Shown here: piece by piece, positions 16,799 to 24,670 of the stretch
How the letters are laid out: each line of letters begins with the position of its first letter
Numbering within the stretch: position 1 is the first letter of the stretch
NCBI GenBank assembly: GCA_017848055.1
Contig: JAGALZ010000013.1
Span: 1 to 64,000, forward strand
DNA: 64,000 bases
Origin: Oscillospiraceae bacterium
GTDB taxonomy: Bacteria; Bacillota; Clostridia; Oscillospirales; Ruminococcaceae
Direction of reading: 5' to 3'
Notes under the pieces: generated by a model
What the model was told of the DNA's origin: nothing
Databases searched by the model: none
What the model saw: the letters and a program-made list of their open reading frames with translations, nothing else
Translations under genes and position numbers: made by a program

Positions 16799-17531
16799 GC
16801 TTGCTTTTGCAGAAGCCTGCGAAAGGGTAATAGCCCGTGAAAGGAAATCAAACGGTATCGGTACTCTCGGCGAAAAGACACTACATGCCGTGCTTAAAGA
16901 GTATTACGAGCCGTATGCGGATAACCAGGAAATCAAGGTCGGGGATTTTGTCGCAGATATAGTCGGCGAAAACGGCATTATCGAAATACAGACCGCAAAT
17001 TTCAGAAACCTCGTGCGAAAGCTTGATGTGTTTTTGGAATACTGCGATGTAACAGTCGTCTATCCTATGGCGGCTGTGAAGCATCTTGTCTGGCTTGACC
17101 GTGAAACAGGTGAGATAATCGATAAAAGAAAATCTCCCAAGAAGATGACAATCTGGGACAGTGCATTCGAGCTTTACAGCATACGATATGCGTTTGATAA
17201 CCCAAGATTTCATTTGAAGCTTTGTATGCTTGAAATTGAGGAAATAAGAACTGTCGGTAAGATAAAATCAAAACGCGGACTTGGCTCCTCAAGAGTCGAC
17301 AGAATACCCATGGCACTTCTTGATGAGATTTCATTTGACTGTGTCGAGGATTATAAGCAATTTATTCCCGATGGTCTTGAGGATGAGTTTACCTGCAAGG
17401 AGTTTGCAAAAAAAGCTTCAACAGATACAGACTCTGCCCGCACTATTATAAATTTTCTTATTTATCTTGAACATGTGCGTCTTGTCGGAAAAGGCAAAAA
17501 CGGCGCATTCATATACAGAAAAAATACCTAA
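16791..17531 (+). CDS. PD-(D/E)XK nuclease-like protein with possible winged-helix C-terminus
   Basis: A 246-residue protein. The start is the ATG at 16791, overlapping the phosphorylase stop by 8 bp, behind an AAGAAGG ribosome site. Residues 28-67 show the spacing of a PD-(D/E)XK-type fold: E28, then GDFVADI with D56, then IIEIQT with E65-x-Q67. This resembles the E...D...ExQ triad of Holliday-resolvase-like nucleases. The C-terminal ~55 residues (FTCKEFAKKAS...ARTIINFLIYL) look like a winged helix. Family name and substrate are unknown to me. It sits within a metabolic and cell-wall operon, which is odd for a nuclease. Confidence 0.65.
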   Translation: MDKLAFAEACERVIARERKSNGIGTLGEKTLHAVLKEYYEPYADNQEIKVGDFVADIVGENGIIEIQTANFRNLVRKLDVFLEYCDVTVVYPMAAVKHLVWLDRETGEIIDKRKSPKKMTIWDSAFELYSIRYAFDNPRFHLKLCMLEIEEIRTVGKIKSKRGLGSSRVDRIPMALLDEISFDCVEDYKQFIPDGLEDEFTCKEFAKKASTDTDSARTIINFLIYLEHVRLVGKGKNGAFIYRKNT

Positions 17532-17541
17532 GGAGAACATT

Positions 17542-18939
17542 ATGAAGAAAAGACTCATTTCGTTTGTGACTATATTTGTTATGGTCGTAACACTTGCTGT
17601 TCCGATGCTTGGTATATCAGCGTCAGCAGTAACTTTTGACAGCGATGTTGAACTGAGCTCAAAGGCAGTCTATATGATAAACCTTGATACGGGCGAAGTT
17701 GTGTATTCGATAAACGCTGACCAGCAAAGAGTTCCTGCATCGCTTACCAAGATAATGACCTGCCTTATCGTGCTTGAAGCGTATAGCGGTGATGCCGAAA
17801 GATTAAAGGCTGTTTCTGCAAGCGGCGCATCTGATGCGTTTGACGAGCTTGCAGGTACAGGATGTTCAAATGCGGATATCCAGAGGGGCGAGGTAGTTAC
17901 TTATTATGACCTGCTCCACGCTCTGATGATTAACTCTGCTTGTGAAGCCGCAAATATCCTTGCAATCGATATGTGCGGAAGCATCGAGGCATTTACCGAT
18001 AAGATGAACGAAAAGGCTCAGGAAATCGGTATGACAAATACCCATTTTTCCAATGCACACGGCCTTTTTGCAGATAATAATTACACAACCTGCGAAGACC
18101 TCGCTAAGCTTACAAGATATGCAATGGATAAGTATGAGCTGTTTATGGAAATATGCTCAAAGTCCTCGTATCTTATGCCTGCAACCGATTTCCATCCGGA
18201 AGGAACCAAGCTTCGTTCAACCAACAAGATGATTGTTGAAGGCTCGGATTACTACTACCGCTTTGCAACCGGCATAAAGACAGGATTTCTCGATTCGGCA
18301 GGAAGATGCCTCGTTTCAACAGCATCGAGAAACGGATATACTTATATGATAGTTTCAATGGGTGCAGCAGGTTATGACGCAGAGGGCAATTCAAAGATGT
18401 ATAATTGCCTCGACCATAAGGAGCTTTATAACTGGGCATTCGATTATCTTGAGTACACAACAATTATCGATGCTTCTTCGGAACTCGGAGAGGTCGCTGT
18501 AGAGTACGGAATAGAGGACTATGTATGCGTAAGACCACAGCAGTCCTTCTCAAGACTCTGGCCGAATAATGTTTCTGTAAATCAGATAAGACGTAAGGTG
18601 ACACTCGATAAGAGCGTTGTTGCACCGGTTGAAGCAGGTCAGAAGCTTGGAACAGTAGAGCTTACCTACGATGGACAGACAATCACAACAATCGACCTTG
18701 TGGCTGTTGCACCGGTTGAGAGAGATAATGTGAAGTCTGATGTCAAGGTGTCCTCTTCATTTACAGAATCAAATCATTTCAAGATTGCTATAATTGTAGC
18801 AGTCGGTGTTGTAATTCTCTATATAATGATTTGTATATTTGTTATAGTTCACAAGAGAAACAAGAAGCGTTATGAGGATTACGATGACGACCTCTATGAA
18901 GATGAGTACGAGGACGACGAATATTACGACGAAGATTAA
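17542..18939 (+). CDS. D-alanyl-D-alanine carboxypeptidase (DacF/PBP5-like), membrane anchored
   Basis: A 465-residue low-molecular-weight penicillin-binding protein. A signal peptide (about 1-30) is followed by the S11 serine peptidase domain with SLTK (S67, K70) and KTG (K246-G248). The middle motif is S132-A-C instead of the common SxN. A PBP5-type C-terminal beta domain spans about 310-400. The protein then ends in a transmembrane helix (about 415-437), a basic stop sequence and a tail made almost only of D, E and Y. That replaces the usual amphipathic anchor and would place the acidic tail in the cytoplasm. The start is the ATG at 17542 with AAGGAG. It probably trims peptidoglycan pentapeptides, perhaps in sporulation. 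Confidence 0.9.
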   Translation: MKKRLISFVTIFVMVVTLAVPMLGISASAVTFDSDVELSSKAVYMINLDTGEVVYSINADQQRVPASLTKIMTCLIVLEAYSGDAERLKAVSASGASDAFDELAGTGCSNADIQRGEVVTYYDLLHALMINSACEAANILAIDMCGSIEAFTDKMNEKAQEIGMTNTHFSNAHGLFADNNYTTCEDLAKLTRYAMDKYELFMEICSKSSYLMPATDFHPEGTKLRSTNKMIVEGSDYYYRFATGIKTGFLDSAGRCLVSTASRNGYTYMIVSMGAAGYDAEGNSKMYNCLDHKELYNWAFDYLEYTTIIDASSELGEVAVEYGIEDYVCVRPQQSFSRLWPNNVSVNQIRRKVTLDKSVVAPVEAGQKLGTVELTYDGQTITTIDLVAVAPVERDNVKSDVKVSSSFTESNHFKIAIIVAVGVVILYIMICIFVIVHKRNKKRYEDYDDDLYEDEYEDDEYYDED

Positions 18940-18948
18940 ATATTGCTG

Positions 18949-18977
18949 TTGCATTTTAAGAGAAAATGTGATATAAT
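18949..18977 (+). promoter_or_regulatory. Sigma-A-type promoter of the ATPase-ferredoxin oxidoreductase operon
   Basis: TTGCAT (18949-18954), 17 bp, TATAAT (18972-18977), preceded by TGTGA. No terminator is visible between the carboxypeptidase stop and this site. Confidence 0.78.
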
Positions 18978-19009
18978 TATGTTTTAAAGCAGTAAAGAAG
19001 GAGAAAGCT

Positions 19010-19663
19010 ATGAGAAAGGTTACAATCATTACAGGCCACTACGGCAGCGGAAAATCCAATATCTCTACAAATCTCGCAATGGAAGCAGCTGCTCAGGGCA
19101 AGAAGGTAACGGTCGTAGACCTTGATATCGTAAATCCATATTTCAGAACAGCAGACTTTGCGAAGATGTTTTCTGAAAACGGAATAGAGCTTATTACGCC
19201 TTCCTATGCAAATACCAATCTTGATATCCCTGCACTCAATTTCGATATTGAAAGAATTGCTAACAGCGACGGATACTTAATTGTCGATGTCGGCGGTGAT
19301 GATGACGGTGCAATCGCACTCGGCAGATTCTCGGCAGCACTCAACGCTTTCGGTGATGACCTGGATATGTTCTATGTCATAAACCGTTACCGCTACCTTA
19401 CAAAGGAGCCTTCCGAAGCCGTAGAGCTTATGTACAATATCGAAAAAGCCGCAAGAATCAAGCACACGGGTATCATAAACAATTCAAACCTCGGATGTGA
19501 TACGGATGCCGAAACCGTCCTTTCATCACTTACCTACGCCGAGGAAATCGCAAATTCAGTAAATCTTCCGATAGTGTTTTCAACAGTTCCCAATAGGGTA
19601 GAGCTTTCAGATGACCGCTTCAAGGGCATCGAAGTCTATGTAAAACCCTTCTGGGAAAGATAA
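19010..19663 (+). CDS. CobQ/MinD-like P-loop ATPase
   Basis: A 217-residue cytoplasmic protein. Its deviant Walker A motif is TGHYGSGKSNISTNLA (residues 8-23), followed by VTVVDLDIVNPYFRTAD and the Walker B-like LIVDVGGDDDGA. This places it in the SIMIBI ATPase class (MinD/ParA/CobQ relatives), but it lacks the lysine of the classical KGG signature. It is the first gene of the operon with the ferredoxin and 2-oxoacid oxidoreductase subunits, 46 bp upstream of the ferredoxin. A helper role for that enzyme, such as cofactor loading or regulation, is inference from position. Confidence 0.78.
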   Translation: MRKVTIITGHYGSGKSNISTNLAMEAAAQGKKVTVVDLDIVNPYFRTADFAKMFSENGIELITPSYANTNLDIPALNFDIERIANSDGYLIVDVGGDDDGAIALGRFSAALNAFGDDLDMFYVINRYRYLTKEPSEAVELMYNIEKAARIKHTGIINNSNLGCDTDAETVLSSLTYAEEIANSVNLPIVFSTVPNRVELSDDRFKGIEVYVKPFWER

Positions 19664-19709
19664 TACTGTCGCCTGTAATAAACCTTTTTGTGAAAGGAGA
19701 AGAATAATC

Positions 19710-19916
19710 ATGGCAAAGATGACTGTCAGAACAGAAAGATGTAAGGGCTGCGGCCTTTGCGCTGACGCTTGTCCTAAGAAGATTGTTGCAATCAATAAGG
19801 AGAAGCGTAATAAGGCAGGCTACTTCACCGCAGAATGTATCGACGATAACGCTTGTATCGGCTGTGCAATGTGCGCTATGATGTGCCCTGACTGCTGCAT
19901 TACAGTAGAAAAGTAA
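19710..19916 (+). CDS. 2x[4Fe-4S] ferredoxin subunit (delta) of 2-oxoacid oxidoreductase
   Basis: A 68-residue protein with two CxxCxxCxxxC clusters: CKGCGLCADACPK at about 11-23, and CIGCAMCAMMCPDC near 48-61. It passes electrons from the TPP enzyme to free ferredoxin. It has a strong AAAGGAG ribosome site and directly precedes the alpha subunit, the usual delta-alpha-beta-gamma order of the Vor/Kor family. Confidence 0.92.
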   Translation: MAKMTVRTERCKGCGLCADACPKKIVAINKEKRNKAGYFTAECIDDNACIGCAMCAMMCPDCCITVEK

Positions 19917-19953
19917 AACCCGATTACGAATATTTTTGAAGGGAGTAAAGAAC

Positions 19954-21012
19954 TTGGAAAAGAATTTGATGAAGGGTAATGAAGCGCTCGCTGAAGCTGC
20001 AATGCGTGCAGGTTGTAAGTGCTTTTTCGGTTACCCTATAACACCACAGACAGAGCTTGCCGCTTATATGGCAAAGCGTATGCAGAAGAACGGCGGCGTG
20101 TTCCTGCAGGCAGAGTCTGAAATTGCCGCAATCAATATGGTGCTCGGAGCAGCATCAACAGGCGTAAGAGCTATGACATCATCCTCTTCACCGGGAATTT
20201 CTCTTAAGAGTGAGGGTATCTCATATATCGCAGGCTCAGACCTTCCATGTGTAATTATCAATGTTGAAAGAGGAGGCCCTGGTCTCGGCGGTATCCAGCC
20301 ATCACAGGCTGACTACTGGCAGGCAACAAAGGGACTTGCTCACGGTGACTTCCACCTTCTCGTTTACGCACCTGCTTCAGTTCAGGAAATGGTTGACATG
20401 GTAGTAAAGGCTTTCGATAAGGCTGATACATACCGTATGCCTGCAATGATTCTCGCAGACGGACTTCTCGGCCAGATGATGGAGCCTGTTGTGTTCCCTG
20501 AAATCGAGCAGAAGGCACACGATAAGTCCTCATGGGCTGCTAACGGCCATAAGGGACAGAGAGAGCACCACATTATCAATTCTCTCTACCTCACACCTGA
20601 AGAGCTTGAAAGAACTGTCGTTGAGCGTTTCGCTAAGTACGATACAATCAAGCAGACTGAAACAGATGCTGAGTGCTACCTCACAGAGGATGCTGATATC
20701 GTGGTATGTGCATTCGGTGCAACTGCAAGAGTTGTAAAGAGTGCTGTAAACGAAGCAAGAGATATGGGCATCAAGGTTGGTATGTTCAGACCTAAGACTG
20801 TATGGCCATTCCCTGTAAAGGAGCTTCAGGAAGCTTCAAAGAACGCTACAAAGCTTCTTTCTGTTGAAATGTCCATGGGACAGATGATAGATGACATCAA
20901 GCTTGCACTTAACTGTTCCAAGCCTGTTGAATTCTTCGGAAGAACCGGCGGCGTAATTCCTACACCTGCAGAGGTTCTTGCAAAAATCAAAGCTATGGGA
21001 GGTAATGAGTAA
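19954..21012 (+). CDS. vorB: 2-oxoacid:ferredoxin oxidoreductase alpha subunit (VorB-like)
   Basis: A 352-residue pyrimidine-binding subunit. The motif FFGYPITPQTELAAYMA is near the N-terminus, followed by QAESEIAAINMVLGA and SSSSPGISLKSEGISY. The GGVIPTP element is near the C-terminus. The best start is the TTG at 19954, placed 8 bp after AAGGGAG; a further upstream TTG at 19936 overlaps that ribosome site. The enzyme decarboxylates a 2-oxoacid oxidatively to acyl-CoA, reducing ferredoxin. The family is usually annotated as branched-chain (2-oxoisovalerate) specific, but 2-oxoglutarate or another substrate cannot be excluded. Confidence 0.9.
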   Translation: MEKNLMKGNEALAEAAMRAGCKCFFGYPITPQTELAAYMAKRMQKNGGVFLQAESEIAAINMVLGAASTGVRAMTSSSSPGISLKSEGISYIAGSDLPCVIINVERGGPGLGGIQPSQADYWQATKGLAHGDFHLLVYAPASVQEMVDMVVKAFDKADTYRMPAMILADGLLGQMMEPVVFPEIEQKAHDKSSWAANGHKGQREHHIINSLYLTPEELERTVVERFAKYDTIKQTETDAECYLTEDADIVVCAFGATARVVKSAVNEARDMGIKVGMFRPKTVWPFPVKELQEASKNATKLLSVEMSMGQMIDDIKLALNCSKPVEFFGRTGGVIPTPAEVLAKIKAMGGNE

Positions 21013-21764
21013 TGGCTGTTGTATTTGAAAGACCAAAGTCACTTTGTGACGTTCCTCTCCATTACTGCCCGGGCTGTACACACGGTATCGTTCACAGACT
21101 CGTTGCAGAAGTAATGGATGAAATGGGTATCGAGGGCGATACAGTAGGTGTTTGCCCTGTTGGATGCTCTGTAATGGCATATAACTATTTCGGTTGCGAT
21201 ATGATTGAAGCACCTCACGGCAGAGCTCCTGCTGTTGCAACAGGTGTAAAGAGGTCAAATCCTGATAAGTTTGTATTTACATACCAGGGCGACGGCGACC
21301 TCGCTGCTATCGGTACAGCTGAAACTGTTCACGCTGCAACAAGAGGCGAGAATATCGTTGTTATCTTCATTAATAACACAATCTACGGTATGACAGGCGG
21401 CCAGATGGCTCCTACAACACTCCCAGGTCAGGTTACTCAGACAACTCCTTTCGGACGTAACCCTGAGCTTGCAGGCTACCCTGTAAGAGTAAGCGAAATG
21501 CTCTCTACACTCACTGGTGTTGCACTCGCACAGAGAGTTGCCGTTGACAGCGTTCCTCATATCAGAGAGGCTAAGAAGGCAATCAGAAAGGCATTCGAAA
21601 ACCAGAGAGATAAGAAGGGCTTCTCAATCGTAGAGGTTCTCTCAACTTGTCCTACAAACTGGGGACTCACTCCTCTTGATGCTCTCAAGAGACTCCGTGA
21701 GGAAATGATTCCATACTACCCACTCGGAGTATACAAGGATTCTGTAGCAGGAGGTAATGACTAA
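21012..21764 (+). CDS. 2-oxoacid:ferredoxin oxidoreductase beta (TPP-binding) subunit
   Basis: A 250-residue protein. The start overlaps the alpha stop (TAATG). Cysteine motif HYCPGCTHGI lies at about 17-26. The TPP/Mg site is YQGDGDLAAIGTAE with the downstream asparagine pair IFINNTIYGMTGGQ. This subunit holds the thiamine diphosphate and binds the 2-oxoacid. The length and motifs match the Kor/Vor beta family. Confidence 0.92.
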   Translation: MAVVFERPKSLCDVPLHYCPGCTHGIVHRLVAEVMDEMGIEGDTVGVCPVGCSVMAYNYFGCDMIEAPHGRAPAVATGVKRSNPDKFVFTYQGDGDLAAIGTAETVHAATRGENIVVIFINNTIYGMTGGQMAPTTLPGQVTQTTPFGRNPELAGYPVRVSEMLSTLTGVALAQRVAVDSVPHIREAKKAIRKAFENQRDKKGFSIVEVLSTCPTNWGLTPLDALKRLREEMIPYYPLGVYKDSVAGGND

Positions 21765-22294
21765 TGAATTATAATATCTTGCTCGCAGGCTTCGGAGGAC
21801 AGGGTGTCCTCTTCGCAGGAAAGCTTCTCGCTTACTGCGCACTTATCGCTGAGAAGGAAATTTCATGGCTTCCATCCTACGGCCCTGAGATGCGTGGCGG
21901 TACATGTAACTGTTCCGTTTGTATCTCAGATGAACCAATCGGTTCTCCGCTCGTAACTGAGCCTAACGTTTTCGTAGCTCTCAACCAGCCTTCGTTCGAT
22001 AAGTTTATCGGCAAGGTTAAGGAGGGCGGCAAGGCATTCGTTGACAGCACACTCGTTGAAACAAAGACAGACAGAACTGATATCGAATGCTTCTATGTTC
22101 CTGCAACTCAGCTTGAGACTGATAACGACCTTCCAAAGGGTTCTAATATCATTCTCCTCGGCAAGGTTCTTAAGGAAACAGGTATGTTCACCGATGAAGT
22201 AATCCGTAAGGCACTCGAAAAGATTGTTCCGCCTGCAAAGGCATTCCTTATCGACAATAACCTTCGTGCAATCGGCATCGGCAGAGCACAGTAA
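21764..22294 (+). CDS. 2-oxoacid:ferredoxin oxidoreductase gamma subunit
   Basis: A 176-residue protein. It overlaps the beta stop by one base (TAATG) behind AGGAGG. The N-terminal motif LLAGFGGQGVLFAGKLLA is the standard CoA-binding gamma-subunit signature, followed by SWLPSYGPEMRGGTCN. It completes the four-subunit enzyme delta-alpha-beta-gamma. The operon ends at the hairpin 22311-22344. Confidence 0.93.
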   Translation: MNYNILLAGFGGQGVLFAGKLLAYCALIAEKEISWLPSYGPEMRGGTCNCSVCISDEPIGSPLVTEPNVFVALNQPSFDKFIGKVKEGGKAFVDSTLVETKTDRTDIECFYVPATQLETDNDLPKGSNIILLGKVLKETGMFTDEVIRKALEKIVPPAKAFLIDNNLRAIGIGRAQ

Positions 22295-22310
22295 ATAACA
22301 ATACAAAATA

Positions 22311-22344
22311 CGGACTGCTGCAATAGCTGCGGCAGCCCGTTTTG
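22311..22344 (+). terminator. Terminator of the ferredoxin oxidoreductase operon
   Basis: A 12-bp stem with one mismatch and one G-U pair (22311-22322 with 22328-22339) is followed by TTTTG. It ends about 25 bp before ymdB. Confidence 0.72.
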
Positions 22345-22369
22345 TTACAATGGAAAGGATTTTGGATTT

Positions 22370-23137
22370 ATGAAGCTACTCTTTGTCGGCGATATCGTAG
22401 GCGAAATCGGCTGCAATTTTCTTGAGAAGAATATCTACCAGATAAAGCAGAAATACGGTATCGATATAACAGTTGTAAATGGTGAAAACTCAGCCCAGGG
22501 CAATGGAATCACAAAGCCATCGATGATGCAGCTTTTGGGTATGGGCGTGGACGCTATTACAACGGGTAATCACTGCTTCAAGCGTAGAGAGTTTGTCGAG
22601 ATGTTCGACAAGAACGATATACTGTTAAGACCAGCAAATTACCCCGACGGCGTTATTGGTCATGGATACACAATACTCGACTTTGGTAAAACGAGAGTTG
22701 CTGTAGTAAATCTTCAGGGCGTTGTATATCTGGAGCCTCTTGAAAATCCTTTTACTACAATCGATAGAATATTACCCCAAATCGATACACCTAATATCAT
22801 CGTCGACTTCCACGCTGAAGCTACCGCCGAGAAGAAAGCAATGGGGCAGTACCTCGCAGGAAAGGTAACAGCAGTTCTCGGTACACACACACACGTCCAG
22901 ACAGCCGATGAAACTATCCTTTCAGAGCATACCGCATATATCACCGATGTCGGAATGACTGGGCCGGAATTGTCTGTGCTTGGGGTAGAGAGTAGCGTAG
23001 CAATCGATAAACAGAGATTCCATTATCCCGTAAAGTTCGTCGAAAGCCAGAATCCTTGCTTTATAAATGCAGTTGTTGTTGAATTTGATGAGAAAACTGG
23101 CAAGGCGTACAATTTTGAACGAATTATTTGGAGATAA
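22370..23137 (+). CDS. ymdB: YmdB-family metallophosphoesterase
   Basis: A 255-residue protein. The metal-binding motifs are LFVGDIVGEIG at the start, VVNGENSAQGNGIT, TGNHCFKRREF, VDFHAEATAEKKAMG and VLGTHTHVQTADE. The family hydrolyses cyclic nucleotides in vitro and in B. subtilis affects biofilm and motility decisions. As in many Firmicutes, it is followed by spoVS. The ribosome site is AAAGGA, about 10 bp from the ATG. No separate promoter was found in the 25 bp after the terminator. Confidence 0.92.
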   Translation: MKLLFVGDIVGEIGCNFLEKNIYQIKQKYGIDITVVNGENSAQGNGITKPSMMQLLGMGVDAITTGNHCFKRREFVEMFDKNDILLRPANYPDGVIGHGYTILDFGKTRVAVVNLQGVVYLEPLENPFTTIDRILPQIDTPNIIVDFHAEATAEKKAMGQYLAGKVTAVLGTHTHVQTADETILSEHTAYITDVGMTGPELSVLGVESSVAIDKQRFHYPVKFVESQNPCFINAVVVEFDEKTGKAYNFERIIWR

Positions 23138-23152
23138 TGAACAAACTTTTTC

Positions 23153-23228
23153 TAAGCCTCTTGATTTTTGCAATAAAATAGTTTATTATTAAAACATAGT
23201 CATATTATTTTATTATTTAGGAGGCTTA
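23153..23228 (+). promoter_or_regulatory. Possible long-range pairing that masks the spoVS ribosome site in read-through RNA
   Basis: TAAGCCTC at 23153-23160 is the exact reverse complement of GAGGCTTA at 23221-23228, which includes the spoVS ribosome site. The upstream half lies before the spoVS promoter, so only RNA read through from ymdB could form the pair. Confidence 0.35.
23161..23189 (+). promoter_or_regulatory. Sigma-A-type promoter of spoVS
   Basis: TTGATT (23161-23166), 17 bp, TATTAT (23184-23189). I did not see a clear sigma-H site, which drives spoVS in B. subtilis. Confidence 0.65.
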
Positions 23229-23230
23229 AA

Positions 23231-23491
23231 ATGGATATTCTCAAGGTGTCATCTCGTTCAGTTCCTAATTCTGTTGCTGGAGCAATTACCGGTGTAATAA
23301 AGGATAAAGGTGAGGTAGAGGTGCAGGCAGTTGGAGCAGGTGCCGCTAACCAGGCAATCAAGGCAATTGCCATTGCAAGAACATTTCTCGAAGTGTCAGA
23401 GATTGACCTTATATGCGTTCCGGGCTTTGCAAACGTCGAAATAAATGGGGAAGACAGAACGGCAATCAGCCTTATATGCAAGGCAAAATAA
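23231..23491 (+). CDS. spoVS: Stage V sporulation protein S
   Basis: An 86-residue protein of the highly conserved SpoVS (Alba-like) family: MDILKVSSRSVPNSVAGAI, then VQAVGAGAANQAIKAIAIAR and the C-terminal FANVEINGEDRTAISL. In Bacillus it acts late in sporulation in coat assembly and septation control. The ribosome site is AGGAGG. Length and sequence are canonical. A strong terminator follows. Confidence 0.97.
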   Translation: MDILKVSSRSVPNSVAGAITGVIKDKGEVEVQAVGAGAANQAIKAIAIARTFLEVSEIDLICVPGFANVEINGEDRTAISLICKAK

Positions 23492-23505
23492 GCTTTATAA
23501 ATTCG

Positions 23506-23532
23506 GCAGGAGAAAGATTCTCCTGCTTTTTT
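23506..23532 (+). terminator. Terminator of spoVS
   Basis: A perfect 9-bp stem GCAGGAGAA/TTCTCCTGC with a 3-nt loop is followed by TTTTTT. Confidence 0.9.
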
Positions 23533-23587
23533 GTGTGGATATGTATATGGTGATTTGAGTGTTCTATCTGCTTGTTTTAAAGCATAA

Positions 23588-23621
23588 AATAAAACAAGCA
23601 GTACAGATGTACCGCTTGTTT
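23588..23621 (-). terminator. Terminator of the AbrB-type regulator gene
   Basis: A nearly perfect 14-bp stem (AAACAAGCAGTACA with TGTACCGCTTGTTT, one mismatch) is followed on the minus strand by TTTTATTTTA. Confidence 0.8.
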
Positions 23622-23638
23622 GAAATAATATGTTTTTG

Positions 23639-23884
23639 TTAACCGAGAATTTTGAGCTTCGCAAGACAGTCAGGGCAGATAGCCTTTCCTCCGAATTCTA
23701 CAATATCCTCAGATGACTTGCAGAACACACAGCTTCTCTGAAGTTTCTTTAGAATAATCTTATCATCTTCGGTGTAAATCTCAAGAGTGTCCTTGATGTC
23801 AATGTGAAATGCTCTTCTCAGTTCGATAGGAAGAACAATTCTTCCCAGCTCGTCAACGTGCCTTGTAATTCCTGTAGATTTCAT
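23639..23884 (-). CDS. AbrB/SpoVT-type transcription regulator with C-terminal zinc finger
   Basis: An 81-residue protein. Residues 1-50 form a swapped-hairpin AbrB DNA-binding domain (GITRHVDELGRIVLPIELRR). The C-terminal part has CVFC...CPDC, a likely zinc-binding pair that replaces the normal AbrB oligomerisation domain. This variant is common in Clostridia. It probably represses transition-state or sporulation genes. It has its own promoter (23933-23961) and terminator, and lies between spoVS and spmAB. Confidence 0.9.
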   Translation of the reverse strand: MKSTGITRHVDELGRIVLPIELRRAFHIDIKDTLEIYTEDDKIILKKLQRSCVFCKSSEDIVEFGGKAICPDCLAKLKILG

Positions 23885-23932
23885 AACGTAATTCCCCTTA
23901 GTAGCATAAAAAGTTTATAATCCTTTAAGATA

Positions 23933-23961
23933 ATTTTACAGAATTCTCGTTTATTTGTCAA
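23933..23961 (-). promoter_or_regulatory. Sigma-A-type promoter of the AbrB-type regulator
   Basis: On the minus strand, TTGACA (23956-23961), 17 bp, TAAAAT (23933-23938). Confidence 0.75.
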
Positions 23962-24064
23962 GAAATCCATTTCTTTTCTGCTACAGATGTCGAAATTTTT
24001 GTTGATTTATACAAGACATTTCCTAAAATTTGTATTAATTTACTAATTTTATCCAGGTGATAAT

Positions 24065-24670
24065 ATGAGCATATTTATCGTAATAGCGTGTGCTTTTTCA
24101 CTTTTTGTTTCCGTGATTAAAGGTACAACCGAAGACGTTACACAATCAATTCTGAGCTCACCTCAGGCAGCCGTAGAGCTTTACTTCACACTTATGGGCA
24201 CAATGGCATTCTGGGGCGGAGTAATGAGGGTAGCGGAAAGAAGCGGACTTGTAGCAAAGATAGCGCTAATTTTCAAACCTATTCTGAAAAGGGTTTTCCG
24301 TGATATAAATCCTGATGGTGAAGCGTTCGGCGCAATTGTTATGAATATTTCTGCAAACATGCTTGGTCTTGGGAATGCCGCAACTCCTCTTGGAATAAAA
24401 GCAGTAAAAGAGCTGGTTAAGGAGCAAAATGCAAACGCTACAGCAACAAGAAGTATAATCACACTTGTGGTAATAAACACAGCCTCGATTCAGCTTCTTC
24501 CGACAACAATAGCAACTATAAGACAAGCTCTCGGCTCAAATCATCCGATGGCGATTCTTGCACCTGTTCTTTTGACTTCTGCAATCGCATTGATAATTGG
24601 ATTGTTAGCAATCTCGTTGTGTGATACTTTTTCAAAAACTAAAATTAAACAGGGGACTGGTAATGAGTAG
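24065..24670 (+). CDS. spmA: Spore maturation protein A
   Basis: A 201-residue membrane protein of the nucleoside-recognition (Gate) family. SpmA and SpmB are needed for spore core dehydration and heat resistance. Key motifs are FWGGVMRVAERSGLV, then the strongly conserved NISANMLGLGNAATPLGIKA and the helix ITLVVINTASIQLLPTT. The ATG at 24065 follows AGGTGAT. A possible promoter TTGATT-16 bp-TAAAAT lies at 24002-24029; a sigma-E site expected from Bacillus was not identified. Confidence 0.95.
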   Translation: MSIFIVIACAFSLFVSVIKGTTEDVTQSILSSPQAAVELYFTLMGTMAFWGGVMRVAERSGLVAKIALIFKPILKRVFRDINPDGEAFGAIVMNISANMLGLGNAATPLGIKAVKELVKEQNANATATRSIITLVVINTASIQLLPTTIATIRQALGSNHPMAILAPVLLTSAIALIIGLLAISLCDTFSKTKIKQGTGNE

